From the NCBI GenBank assembly GCA_029959555.1, contig JASCPI010000011.1, positions 44,981 through 108,980 on the forward strand: a DNA stretch of 64,000 nucleotides, in the 5' to 3' direction. Below are positions 9,423 to 17,674 of the stretch, one piece after another. Origin of the DNA: Lysobacteraceae bacterium PS02065. Lineage in GTDB: Bacteria; Pseudomonadota; Gammaproteobacteria; Xanthomonadales; Rhodanobacteraceae. Every line of letters starts with the position of its first letter. Position 1 is the first letter of the stretch. The notes under the pieces are model-generated. The model was not told the DNA's origin and did no database searches. It worked only from the letters and a program-made list of their open reading frames with translations. The position numbers were made by a program, and so were the translations under genes.

Positions 9423-11258
9423 ATGGACGATCGACGTGTCGAAGCTGCCTCAGCACCCCGCCTGTCGAGCGTCGACGGCCACGCCGTGCGCCGAGGTTTC
9501 CTCGCCGGCATCGCACGTGTGCTGGCCGAGCGCGACGCGCTCGACCGCATCAACGTGTTCCCCGTGCCGGACGGTGATACCGGCACGAACCTCGGTTTCA
9601 CGCTCGCCGCGGTACGCGACGCGCTCGGGTCCTGGCGAAACGCGCACGCGGGGCGCGTCCTCGCACGCGCGGCCGGCGAGGCGATCGACGGAGCGCGTGG
9701 CAACTCGGGTGCGATCCTCGCGCAATTCCTGCAGGGCCTGCGTGAGCCGCTCGAGGGCGAAGCGAGACTGACGCCGGCGACACTCGCCGCCGCTGCCGGC
9801 CACGCCGCGGTGCAGGCGCGCCTCGCGGTCGCGCAGCCGCGTGAAGGCACCCTGCTGTCGGTCATCGATGCGTTCGCAGCGGCGTTGCGGCGCACCGTCG
9901 AGGCGGGGGCCGCCGATCTCGGCACGAGCCTCGAGCGTGCGCACGTCGCCGCCCGCGAGGCGCTCGAACGCACTCCGGAGCAGCTTCCCGTGTTGCGCAA
10001 GGCCGGTGTCGTCGATGCCGGCGCGCGCGGTTTCGTGCTGCTCGTCGAAGGCGTACTGGACCTGGTGCGGCGCGGTCGCGTCGCGTTGCGAGGCGCGGGA
10101 CGCGGCATGAGCGCGAACGCCGGCATCCTCGCGGCGGACGTCGAGGCGTCGTCGCCCGAGCGGTGGTGCACCGAATGCGTCGTCTCGGCCGCACATGTCG
10201 ACCGTGACGCCGTTCGCGCCGCGCTCTCCGGCATCGCGGGATCGAGTCTCGTCGTCGCCGGCACGCGCGAAAAACTGCGCGTGCACATGCACGTCGACGA
10301 TCCGTCGATGCTCTTCGACGCCTTGTCGGCGTTCGGCGACGTGGGTTCGCGCAAGGCCGACGACATGCACGCCCAGCAGCGTAGCGCGACCGCGGCGCGT
10401 GGCGTCGCGATCGTCGTCGATTCGGCGGCCGACATGCCGGCTGCGGTGTTCGACGACCTCCCGCTGCACATGGTGCCGGTGCGCGTGAATGCAGGCCCCG
10501 ACGACTACCTCGACAAGGTGTCGCTGTCGCCCGCGGCCTTCCACGCACTCGTGGCCTCGAGCCCGCATCCGGTGCGCACGTCGCAGCCTCCCGTCGGCGA
10601 CTTCCGGCGCCTGTTCGATTTCCTGTTGAGCCACCACGAGGAGGTCGTCTACGTTGGACTCTCGCGCGCCTTGTCGGGCACGCTGCAGTCCGGCGAGAGC
10701 GCCGCGTCCGCGCACGGTCCACGTGTCCGCGTGGTCGACACGCGCAGCGTCTCGGGAGGCCACGGCCTGCTCGCGCGTCATGCCGCCGAGCGCGCGGTCG
10801 CAGGTGATCGTGCGGAGGCGATCGCGACCTCGCTCGAGGAGCTTCGCGAGCGCACGGCGACCTTCTGCTACGTGCGCGATCTCGGTCCCGCGGTGCGCGG
10901 CGGACGCATCCCCGGCTGGGCGTTGCCGATCACGCGCTGGCTTCGGCTGGTGCCGTTCGTGCGCATCGGCGGTGGCGACGGGCGCCTCCACATCAAGGGC
11001 GCCCTGATCGATCGGGGCGAGCTTCCCGAGCGCTTCGTCGCGAAGGCCTTGCGGAGCCTCGACGCGCGACGGCGCTGGCGCGCGCAGATCATGCACTGCG
11101 ACAATCCCGTCGAAGGTGATCGCGTGCGTGCCGCGCTGATCGCCCGATGGCCACGTATCGGTGGCGCCGAGGTGCTCGATGCCGGCAGCGCGATCGCCGC
11201 GCATGCCGGCCGCGGCGCGGTCGCGCTTTCGCTCATGCCCGTCGACGAACACCCCTGA
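9423..11258 (+). CDS. Fused DAK2 (FakA-like) and DegV (FakB-like) protein, putative fatty acid kinase
   Basis: A 611-aa protein joining modules that are separate in Firmicutes. Residues about 20-200 form a DhaL/DAK2 nucleotide domain with the metal-binding motif FPVPDGDTGTNLG and GARGNSGAILAQF. Residues about 235-325 match the FakA middle domain (WCTECVV, KLRVHMHVDDP, DDMHAQQ). Residues about 330-610 are a DegV fatty-acid-binding domain (IVVDSAADMP, RTSQPPVGDF, LSGTLQSGE, DTRSVSGGHG). FakA phosphorylates a fatty acid held by FakB to give acyl-phosphate. plsY, whose enzyme uses acyl-phosphate, starts 23 bp downstream. The architecture is seen directly; the activity is inferred. Confidence 0.85.
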   Translation: MDDRRVEAASAPRLSSVDGHAVRRGFLAGIARVLAERDALDRINVFPVPDGDTGTNLGFTLAAVRDALGSWRNAHAGRVLARAAGEAIDGARGNSGAILAQFLQGLREPLEGEARLTPATLAAAAGHAAVQARLAVAQPREGTLLSVIDAFAAALRRTVEAGAADLGTSLERAHVAAREALERTPEQLPVLRKAGVVDAGARGFVLLVEGVLDLVRRGRVALRGAGRGMSANAGILAADVEASSPERWCTECVVSAAHVDRDAVRAALSGIAGSSLVVAGTREKLRVHMHVDDPSMLFDALSAFGDVGSRKADDMHAQQRSATAARGVAIVVDSAADMPAAVFDDLPLHMVPVRVNAGPDDYLDKVSLSPAAFHALVASSPHPVRTSQPPVGDFRRLFDFLLSHHEEVVYVGLSRALSGTLQSGESAASAHGPRVRVVDTRSVSGGHGLLARHAAERAVAGDRAEAIATSLEELRERTATFCYVRDLGPAVRGGRIPGWALPITRWLRLVPFVRIGGGDGRLHIKGALIDRGELPERFVAKALRSLDARRRWRAQIMHCDNPVEGDRVRAALIARWPRIGGAEVLDAGSAIAAHAGRGAVALSLMPVDEHP

Positions 11259-11281
11259 ACGCTGCGCCCGGAGATCCCGCG

Positions 11282-11929
11282 ATGGCGGTGCTGCTCGCCA
11301 AGCTCGTCGTCGCCTATCTGCTGGGTTCGGTGTCCGGCGGGCTGTTGCTGGGCCGCCTGCGTGGCCTCGACATCCGCCGCCACGGCAGCGGCAATGCGGG
11401 CGGAACCAACGCGCTGCGTGTCGCGGGATGGCGCTTCGCACTCGCTGTCGTCTGCATCGACGTCGGCAAGGGCGCGCTCGCGGCGTGGCTCGGCGCGTGG
11501 CAGGTGGGCGGGACCGCGCCGGTCGATCCCGAGGGCGCCGCGGCAGCCTGTGTCGTGGCCGCGGCGATCGGCCACTGTTGGCCCCTATGGTTCGGCTTCC
11601 GTGGCGGCAAGGGCGCCGCCACGCTCGTCGGCGGGGTGCTCGTCATCGCTCCTGCGCACGCACTGCTGATGTTCGTCGCGTGGGGGCTCGTCATCGTGTC
11701 GACCGGGTTCGTCGGCCTCGCCACCGTGATCGCCGCGGTGGCGTTTCCGATCCTCGTGGCGGGCCAGGTTGCGCTCGGCGGTGACGCCACTCCCGAGCGG
11801 GTGGCGTTCTCGATCGCGACCGCGTTGCTGGTGGTGTGGACGCACCGCGCGAACCTCGTGCGGTTGAGGCGCGGCGAGGAGCCCAGGTTCGAGCGTGCGC
11901 GCCTGCTGCATGGAAGGCGTGCACGATGA
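11282..11929 (+). CDS. plsY: Acyl-phosphate:glycerol-3-phosphate acyltransferase PlsY
   Basis: A 215-aa inner-membrane protein with five or six hydrophobic segments. It shows the PlsY motifs GSVSGGLLLGRLRGLDIRRH and GSGNAGGTNALR (about residues 13-50) and FRGGKGAATLVG (about 105-116). The enzyme transfers the acyl group of acyl-phosphate to glycerol-3-phosphate, the first step of phospholipid synthesis. The ATG at 11282 follows a GGAGATCCC stretch. Its stop overlaps the birA ATG as ATGA. Its position after a putative fatty acid kinase suggests a route from free fatty acid into phospholipid. Confidence 0.92.
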   Translation: MAVLLAKLVVAYLLGSVSGGLLLGRLRGLDIRRHGSGNAGGTNALRVAGWRFALAVVCIDVGKGALAAWLGAWQVGGTAPVDPEGAAAACVVAAAIGHCWPLWFGFRGGKGAATLVGGVLVIAPAHALLMFVAWGLVIVSTGFVGLATVIAAVAFPILVAGQVALGGDATPERVAFSIATALLVVWTHRANLVRLRRGEEPRFERARLLHGRRAR

Positions 11930-12918
11930 GCGTGCATCCACGTGCCCTGCTCGGGCAGCTCGCCGCGCACCCGGAAGGCATCGCCGGCAGCATGCTCGCG
12001 TCGCACTTCGGCGTTTCGCGGGCGGCGATCTGGAAGCATGTCGAGCAGCTGCGTGCGTTCGGTGCGCCGATCGATGCGCGCGCGGGCCGCGGCTATCGCC
12101 TGCTCGCACCGCTCGACCTGCTCGACGCGAGCGCGATCCGCGCAGCGCTGCCGCAACGGGTCGCCGCGAGGCTGGACGACCTCGACGTGCATTGGCAGAT
12201 CGATTCGACCAACAGTGCGCTGCTCGCTGCCGCAGCGGGGACGCGGGCACCACTCGCCGCCTGTCTCGCCGAGCTGCAGTCGGGCGGTCGCGGCCGTCAC
12301 GGCCGCATCTGGCATACGCCGCTCGGCGGCGGCCTCGCGTTGTCCCTGCGGCGTCGCTTCGATGCCGGCATGGCTGCACTCGGAGGGCTCAGTCTCGCGA
12401 CCGGCGTCGCCGTGGTCGAAGCGCTGATTGATCTCGGCATCGCCGGCGTCGGGCTCAAATGGCCCAACGATCTCGTCGCGGACGGGCGCAAGCTCGGTGG
12501 CATCCTCATCGAGCTCGGCGGCGACGCGCTCGGGCCCTGCCATGCGGTCGTCGGCATCGGCCTGAACGTGCGGATCGCGCGCCATGTCGCGGACGCGATC
12601 GGCCAACCCGTCGTCGACCTCGCGTCACTCGGCGTGGCGCCGGCACGCAACGCACTCGCCGCCGCCGTACTCGCCCGTCTCGTCGACGCGCTCGACACGT
12701 TCCAGGCATCTGGCTTCGCGGCCTTCGCGGAAAGGTTCGCGCGCCTCGACGCCTTGCGCGGGCGCCGCGTCCTCGTCACGCGCGGGACCCTCGTCCGCGA
12801 AGGCGATGCCGTCGGCATCGACGAACGTGGCATTCTTCGCGTACGTGACGGGGAGGGAGAGTTTCTCGTGGACAGTGGGGAAGTCAGCGTGCGCCTCGCG
12901 CCGGGGCGCGCGTCGTGA
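11926..12918 (+). CDS. birA: Biotin-[acetyl-CoA-carboxylase] ligase / biotin operon repressor BirA
   Basis: A 330-aa protein with an N-terminal winged helix (HFGVSRAAIWKHVEQL, about residues 25-40), the biotinyl-AMP loop GRGRHGRIWHTP (about 120-131), LKWPNDLVADGRKLGGIL (about 180-197), and an SH3-like C-terminal domain ending at VDSGEVSVRL. It attaches biotin to the carboxyl carrier subunit of acetyl-CoA carboxylase; the DNA-binding domain suggests it also regulates biotin genes. The ATG overlaps the plsY stop by 4 bp, and its stop overlaps the coaX GTG, so it lies inside a translationally coupled operon. Confidence 0.95.
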   Translation: MSVHPRALLGQLAAHPEGIAGSMLASHFGVSRAAIWKHVEQLRAFGAPIDARAGRGYRLLAPLDLLDASAIRAALPQRVAARLDDLDVHWQIDSTNSALLAAAAGTRAPLAACLAELQSGGRGRHGRIWHTPLGGGLALSLRRRFDAGMAALGGLSLATGVAVVEALIDLGIAGVGLKWPNDLVADGRKLGGILIELGGDALGPCHAVVGIGLNVRIARHVADAIGQPVVDLASLGVAPARNALAAAVLARLVDALDTFQASGFAAFAERFARLDALRGRRVLVTRGTLVREGDAVGIDERGILRVRDGEGEFLVDSGEVSVRLAPGRAS

Positions 12919-13646
12919 AGCTGCTCGTGGACATCGGCAACACGCGGCTCAAGTGGGCCGTGTGGCGCGACGGCAGGCGTGCGATGGGCGGTGTGTACGC
13001 ACACCGCGATACCCCGTTCGACGTGGCCCTCTCGGGCAACTGGACCGCGCTCCCGCGACCCTCGGCGATCCTCGTCTCGAGCGTCGTGTCGCCCGATGTC
13101 GAGCGCGAGCTCGCCACCTTCATGGCGACGCTGTTCGATACCACGCCGCAGTTCGTGCGCAGTCCCGCCGCAGCGCTCGGCATCACCAACGCCTACGCGG
13201 AGCCCGCGCGGCTCGGTGTGGATCGTTTCCTCGCCCTGGCCGCGCTGCATGCCGCGCAGCCGCGGGCACAGATCCTCGTCAGCTGCGGCACCGCGCTCAC
13301 GCTCGACGCCCTCGGTGCCGACGGCCGCCATCTCGGCGGGCTCATCGCGCCGTCGCCCGATCTCTCGCGCCGCGCGCTGCTCGGCGCGACCGCGCGTATC
13401 GGAGAGGGCGACGGGCGTCTCGTGGAGATCGCCGACACGACGGTGGATGCGGTGCAGTCGGGCTGCGTGCTTTCGGCGGTGGCGCTGATCGAGCGCTTTC
13501 GCGTACAGGCTGCGGGCGTGCTCGGAGAGACGCCTGCACTGGTCGGCGACGGCGGCGGACTCGATGCCTGGCGCACGCTGCTGCCCGACATGGAGCGCGG
13601 TCGCGACCTCGTGCTGCGCGGCCTCGCGCTGTGGTCGGGCGACTGA
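12915..13646 (+). CDS. coaX: Type III pantothenate kinase
   Basis: A 243-aa protein that starts with GTG overlapping the birA stop (GTGA). Type III pantothenate kinase motifs are present: the P-loop-like LLVDIGNTRLKWAVW at the N-terminus, GVDRFLALAALHA near residue 98, and SCGTALTLDAL near 120. It phosphorylates pantothenate in the first step of coenzyme A synthesis, in the cytosol and usually as a dimer needing a monovalent cation. birA-coaX pairing is common in beta- and gammaproteobacteria. Confidence 0.95.
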   Translation: MKLLVDIGNTRLKWAVWRDGRRAMGGVYAHRDTPFDVALSGNWTALPRPSAILVSSVVSPDVERELATFMATLFDTTPQFVRSPAAALGITNAYAEPARLGVDRFLALAALHAAQPRAQILVSCGTALTLDALGADGRHLGGLIAPSPDLSRRALLGATARIGEGDGRLVEIADTTVDAVQSGCVLSAVALIERFRVQAAGVLGETPALVGDGGGLDAWRTLLPDMERGRDLVLRGLALWSGD

Positions 13647-13741
13647 TTCGAACGCGACGCGCGACACCGGTCACCGACCTCGCGCGGCATTGCCGCTAGA
13701 ATCGCGCCATCCCACCCGGTTACGTCGCGAGCACGCTCCGC

Positions 13742-14392
13742 ATGTTCCTGCGCGTCCTGTTCCTGCTGTTGCTCGCGCTCAACCTCGGCGGCATCGGCTG
13801 GATGATCTTCTCGCCCTCCGAGGCGGCCGGCTCGCTGCCGGCCAGTGATCCCGACGTGCCCGCTCTCGTGCTGCTGTCGGAGAGGGACGCGGCCGGTGCT
13901 CCGCTGCCCGGACAGGGCGTGGCTGCCAGCAGTACCGATGTCTGCGCGACGATCGGACCCTTCCCGACGCAATCGGACATGCGCGCCGCGCTCGTCGAGC
14001 TCACGCCCCAGGTGCGGCGCATCCAGTACCGCAACGCCAAGGCCACACAGTCGCGCGGCTACTGGGTGTTCCTCGCCGCACTCCAGTCACGCGAGGAAGC
14101 CCTCGGCGTCGCGCGCGCGCTGTCGGCGAAGGGCGTGCGCGATTACTACGTGGTCACCGCAGGCGACCAGCAGAACACGGTCTCGCTGGGCCTGTTCCGC
14201 GAGCAGGCCAACGCCGAGCGCCGTCGCGCGGAGATCGCGGGCATGGGCTTCCGTCCCGAGCTCATCCAGCGCACCGAGGAGCTGCCCGTGTACTGGATCG
14301 ACATCGCGCGCGATCCGGACAGCCGGTTCGCCTGGCGCACGCGTTCCGGCAGCGCGGGCGATGTGCGCGAGCAACCGATCGACTGTTTCTGA
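13742..14392 (+). CDS. SPOR-domain membrane protein
   Basis: A 216-aa protein with an N-terminal signal anchor (FLRVLFLLLLALNLGGIGW) and a periplasmic C-terminal SPOR domain of about 75 residues (SRGYWVFLAALQSREEAL to ELIQRTEELPVYWIDI). SPOR domains bind denuded glycan strands at the division septum, so it probably has a septal or cell-wall role. A linker of about 80 residues separates the two parts. A possible -10 box, TAGAAT, at 13697-13702 precedes the gene, so it may have its own promoter after the birA-coaX operon. Confidence 0.85.
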   Translation: MFLRVLFLLLLALNLGGIGWMIFSPSEAAGSLPASDPDVPALVLLSERDAAGAPLPGQGVAASSTDVCATIGPFPTQSDMRAALVELTPQVRRIQYRNAKATQSRGYWVFLAALQSREEALGVARALSAKGVRDYYVVTAGDQQNTVSLGLFREQANAERRRAEIAGMGFRPELIQRTEELPVYWIDIARDPDSRFAWRTRSGSAGDVREQPIDCF

Positions 14393-14401
14393 CCCGTTCC
14401 T

Positions 14402-14430
14402 TTGCACGCACCTCGGACGCGGCCTAGAAT
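14402..14430 (+). promoter_or_regulatory. Sigma-70-type promoter of the left tRNA-Thr
   Basis: TTGCAC, a 17-bp spacer and TAGAAT end 11 bp before the mature tRNA 5' end. The hexamers and spacing are close to consensus. No equivalent is visible before the second tRNA-Thr copy at 24162. Confidence 0.7.
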
Positions 14431-14441
14431 GCGCGCCCCAT

Positions 14442-14517
14442 GCCGGCATAGCTCAGTTGGTAGAGCAACCGCCTTGTAAGCGGTAGGTCCCCAGTTCGAA
14501 TCCGGGTGCCGGCACCA
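14442..14517 (+). tRNA. tRNA-Thr (anticodon TGT), left copy, island attachment site
   Basis: A 76-nt tRNA with a complete cloverleaf: acceptor GCCGGCA pairs with TGCCGGC, anticodon loop CTTGTAA gives TGT (Thr), T-loop GTTCGAATC, and CCA is encoded. It is identical over all 76 nt to the copy at 24162-24237. The integrase gene starts 83 bp after its 3' end. Confidence 0.97.
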
Positions 14518-14521
14518 TCGT

Positions 14522-14543
14522 GGGGAAAGCCTTAGGGATCATG
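14522..14543 (+). repeat. Left arm of inverted repeat flanking the attachment tRNA
   Basis: The stretch GGGGAAAGCCTTAGGGATC plus ATG starts 4 bp after the left tRNA. Its reverse complement recurs with one mismatch over the core, CATGATCCC-N-AAGGCTT, directly upstream of the second tRNA at 24137-24160. Confidence 0.7.
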
Positions 14544-14567
14544 GGGTTATAGCGGTGTTCCCGCGCT

Positions 14568-14599
14568 TGCTACACGACACGCACCACATGGTGCTACAC
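14568..14599 (+). repeat. Pair of TGCTACAC boxes near attL
   Basis: TGCTACAC occurs at 14568-14575 and 14592-14599, 24 bp apart, just before the integrase ATG. The same octamer occurs twice near the other end of the island (24034-24041 and 24046-24053). These are candidate integrase arm-type sites, and they also overlap the integrase translation-start region. Confidence 0.5.
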
Positions 14600-14600
14600 G

Positions 14601-16139
14601 ATGTCGGCAAGCTATCTCCTGCGTCGCTGCGACACGTTCCACTACCGCATCCGAGTGCCCGCCGATCTGGTGGGCCTCGTCGGCATGCGCGAGTTCACGG
14701 GCTCCCTTGGACCGCTCACGAGGCGTGCGGCATCGCTTCGGGCATCCGTGCGGGCGCACGAGGCGCACGCGCTGTTCGACCGACTGCGAGAGCTGCGCCG
14801 CGAAGGTGCCCACGATGAGGCTGCGGCGCGTGTAGTTGCGTGGCGAACGGATCGGCGTGACGTCCACAGCGCGAGCATCGCGCCGTGTGTTGACCATGAG
14901 CCCGCCGTGGCTGCCCACGGCACGACCAGTCCGTCCGATCGTCACCCTTCGCCTCCTGCGCGGTCTCGTGCGGCTCCCGCATCGCGAGGGCCGACGATCG
15001 TGGACGCGTGGGCTGCATACCGCGCATGGATGGCGAAGGACACGAGGACGTGGGTCGACGCTGTGCCCGATCGCGCTCGCCTCGCATGGGCCGACTTCGA
15101 GGTGACCGTCGGCGCGAGCACGCGCATGGCGGACCTCACGGTGCAGGCCGTGCGGCGCTTCGAGGCGTTCGCCGACCAGCGACCGAATCAGCGGATGGCC
15201 CTATACCGCAACAGGACGCCCGAGGACATCCGCGCGGCCCTCGCGGCAGGTGAGATACCGCACGAGCACCGGAGGACCGCGCAGACGATCGAGACGCAGG
15301 CCGCGACCATGCTCGCGTTCCTCAAGTTCTGCCGCGTCGAGTACGGTGCACCGATCCCCGAAGGCTTCGAGTTCCGCGTCGCTGGTCGGAACGCACCGGG
15401 CGACGGACCCGTGCGCTATGACGCGTGGACAGGCGACGAGCTGGCGACCATCTTCGACCCGACCAACCTCGCGGGTTTCATCAGGCGGCGCCGGGAGAAC
15501 GCCATGCGCCGCGTAGGGCGGTCCACACGCGACCCCGAGGCGTTGCACTGGATCGACCTGCCCTGGATGCTGCTGCTGGCGCTCTACACGGGCGCGAGGC
15601 GCAACGAGGTCGTGGGCCTCATGGTCGACGACATCGTGCCCGAGCATCCCGAGACGCGGGCCTACAGCGACACGCCCGTGCCGGTCGTGGTCATCCGCGA
15701 GAACGATGAGCGCGGCCTGAAGACCGACGCCAGCACGCGATGCGTGCCGCTGCATCCCGACCTGATCGCCTTGGGCATACTCGACCTCGCCGAGAGCCGG
15801 CGCAGGGCGGGCATGACGCAGCTCCTGCGTGTGCCGTCACCGGTCAAGCGTGGTGGTATCTGGCTCACGGACGCCTTCGCGGACTACACGAAGTCGCTCG
15901 GGCTGTACGTCGCGAAGCGCAAGGTCTTCCATTCGTTCCGCCACACGTTCAAGACGACCGCCTCAGGTGTGATGGACCCCGCTCAGGTCGACGCGCTGAT
16001 CGGTCACGCCGTGCAGGACTCGACCAACGGCACCTACATCCACGCGACCAGCGTGCCGCAGCACGAGCGTGCGGAGGGCGTGGGGCGGTTGAGGTTCCCC
16101 GTGGATGTCGCCGCGCTGGCCGGCATGGTCAGCGAGTGA
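14601..16139 (+). CDS. Tyrosine-type site-specific integrase
   Basis: A 512-aa recombinase. The N-terminus SASYLLRRCDTFHYRIRVP matches the DUF6538-type head of island integrases. A core-binding region spans about residues 130-260 and the catalytic domain about 300-490. Catalytic residues are visible: Arg in YTGARRNEVVGL, His-x-x-Arg in HSFRHTFKTTA, the second His in LIGHAVQ, and the likely nucleophile Tyr in NGTYIHA. It inserts and excises the island at tRNA-Thr. The ATG at 14601 lies 83 bp after the tRNA; the upstream TGCTACAC boxes may let the integrase or an excision factor repress it. Confidence 0.92.
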   Translation: MSASYLLRRCDTFHYRIRVPADLVGLVGMREFTGSLGPLTRRAASLRASVRAHEAHALFDRLRELRREGAHDEAAARVVAWRTDRRDVHSASIAPCVDHEPAVAAHGTTSPSDRHPSPPARSRAAPASRGPTIVDAWAAYRAWMAKDTRTWVDAVPDRARLAWADFEVTVGASTRMADLTVQAVRRFEAFADQRPNQRMALYRNRTPEDIRAALAAGEIPHEHRRTAQTIETQAATMLAFLKFCRVEYGAPIPEGFEFRVAGRNAPGDGPVRYDAWTGDELATIFDPTNLAGFIRRRRENAMRRVGRSTRDPEALHWIDLPWMLLLALYTGARRNEVVGLMVDDIVPEHPETRAYSDTPVPVVVIRENDERGLKTDASTRCVPLHPDLIALGILDLAESRRRAGMTQLLRVPSPVKRGGIWLTDAFADYTKSLGLYVAKRKVFHSFRHTFKTTASGVMDPAQVDALIGHAVQDSTNGTYIHATSVPQHERAEGVGRLRFPVDVAALAGMVSE

Positions 16140-16769
16140 CGTAGGCCGGTGGGCCGCCGCAAGTGGTTGATCCGTGGTGGCGTGCCAATTAGGGCGTAAC
16201 ACTGGAAGGAGCTCTGAACCGAGCCCCATGGCCCCCCCATATGGAGACCATGAGGGATAGAAAATTAAGAAGAAAATAGATCAGGATAATCCTAAGGATA
16301 CCTATGGGAGTCCTACGGACTCTGACGACCACCCATGGTGATGGATCAATGGTGTGGTCGATAACAGGGGTACTCTAATCGTGGTCTTCCATTGGTGGTC
16401 GATCAACAAGGTTCCCTTGTTGCTTCGCGATGAATCCAATGGATTCCACACGGTCCTCGCGATGATGTCGACGAGCCCTCGTGATGCTCCCGTCGCGCCC
16501 TGTTCGATCGCCGTCGTGGCGTCGCCATCGAGCCGCATAGGCGTGCCCGTGAGGCCAGCGCATAGGCAGCGCGGCCGACCTCAGTCGAGGGTGCCGGCGC
16601 GTTCCTGTCGCGTCCTGCGCGGCCTCCGCAAGTGACGCTGCGGCCGTCGCGTGACCTGTTGACACTTCGAGCATGAGACATGCACGCTATCCGTGTCGTC
16701 GCTCATCGACGACCGGGATTGGCGTCCCGAAGAACCAAGGCGCACAGGCGCCTACACGGCGCTTTTTTC
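16140..16769. other. Non-coding, AT-richer stretch of the island with imperfect inverted repeats
   Basis: I see no convincing gene here. The part from about 16250 to 16460 is much AT-richer than its surroundings. It carries short inverted repeats, for example GACCACCCATGG at 16327-16338 against CCATTGGTGGTC at 16389-16400, and a repeated TGGTCGAT core. A G/C hairpin followed by TTTTTT near 16736-16766 may be a terminator. The layout resembles a control or replication region but nothing identifies it further. Confidence 0.4.
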
Positions 16770-16958
16770 ATGCCCGGCTTTCGGCCGTTCGTGAAGCTGA
16801 CGCCCTGTTCGGTCGTGCTCGTTTATGACGGGCGCAGCGGGGGCCGCAAGGCCACCGGTTTCCTTGGATTCCCGGTACGCCAACCCGTTGCGTCCGTCGC
16901 CCGATTGCGGCGACGGTTGACCATCGAAACAGGGAACCGTCATGCACTTCGCTCTTGA
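16770..16958 (+). CDS. Small hypothetical protein (uncertain)
   Basis: A 62-residue frame beginning MPGFRPFVKLTPCSVVLVYD that overlaps the start of the next small gene by 17 bp. It is rich in Arg, Gly and Val and has no recognisable domain. There is no clear ribosome site before the ATG, which follows a T-run. Supported mainly by the overlap with the next frame; it may be spurious. Confidence 0.25.
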   Translation: MPGFRPFVKLTPCSVVLVYDGRSGGRKATGFLGFPVRQPVASVARLRRRLTIETGNRHALRS

Positions 16959-17172
16959 TCTTGTCCTGCTGGCAATCGACTTCCGAATCGCCCGCGACTG
17001 GCACTTCAGCTTTCTGGTCACACGTCACCTCGGCGTGAACCTCACCTCGTCAGGCGCGATGTTCTACGTCGGTCGCCGCGTGTTCCTCGCGCAGCCGAAC
17101 ATGGGCAGCCTCAATCACCAGTGGCATGCCTCGAACGGCATCCGCTCGGCGTGGTCGCACCTTCACGCCTGA
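16942..17172 (+). CDS. Small hypothetical island protein
   Basis: A 76-aa frame starting MHFALDLVLLAIDFRIARDW with a ribosome-site-like AGGGAAC just upstream and an intrinsic terminator 40 bp downstream. It is rich in aromatic residues and His and has one moderately hydrophobic N-terminal stretch, but nothing that clearly spans a membrane. I do not recognise a family. The terminator and start context make it more likely to be real than neighbouring frames. Confidence 0.4.
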   Translation: MHFALDLVLLAIDFRIARDWHFSFLVTRHLGVNLTSSGAMFYVGRRVFLAQPNMGSLNHQWHASNGIRSAWSHLHA

Positions 17173-17211
17173 CCGCCCCAAGGGGCTCTGCACCACCTCG
17201 ATCAGCACCAA

Positions 17212-17247
17212 GGCCGACTGTCTCATACGAGGCGTCGGCTTTTTTTT
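17212..17247 (+). terminator. Intrinsic terminator inside the island
   Basis: GCCGAC at 17213-17218 pairs with GTCGGC at 17234-17239, directly followed by eight T residues. It lies downstream of the small gene at 16942-17172. Confidence 0.7.
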
Positions 17248-17416
17248 CGTGGTCGCACTCGATGACCGCTCATGGTGCGCGTGAGGCTGCGTGTGCGGGC
17301 TGCGGCGGCTCACGCATGGCGCTTGGCCATGGTGGGCCTCATGGACTCCGCGAGGGGCGCATGGCGTCGCTTGCGGCGTCCTGCTGCATGGCGTGCTCCG
17401 GACGCCCCGATGATTT

Positions 17417-17482
17417 TTTACCGCAGATTTTCGAGAGGGTATTAGACCTGTCGGTATGCATCGTCATACCCCCCTGGGGGGT
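17417..17482 (+). promoter_or_regulatory. Candidate promoter with two adjacent palindromes upstream of the antirepressor gene
   Basis: A possible -35/-10 pair, TTTACC-N17-TATTAG (17417-17445), is followed by the inverted repeat GGTATG-N6-CATACC (17453-17470) and then a 15-bp palindrome of six C and six G around a T (17468-17482). This arrangement resembles a repressor-controlled phage promoter. It lies about 195 bp before the ATG at 17675. The rest of 17173-17674 shows no gene. Confidence 0.4.
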
Positions 17483-17674
17483 GTCGTTCTCACCGAACCG
17501 GGACGGGGTGCGTCCAGCGATGCCTGGTCGTCCGCCGGTACGACTTCTCCTACACGACGACGCGGCGTTCACCTATCGCGGTCGTGGGGATCGCGAGGCG
17601 ATCATCAGGACGTCCGGGGTTCATGGGGTCGCGTTGCTCGCGAGTCGCCGATAACCGGACCCTCAGCGGCCACG

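Noticed and set aside
16302..16538. Leftward 78-codon frame in the AT-rich island segment
   Set aside because: No ribosome site, no recognisable domain and overlap with inverted repeats; not supported as a gene.
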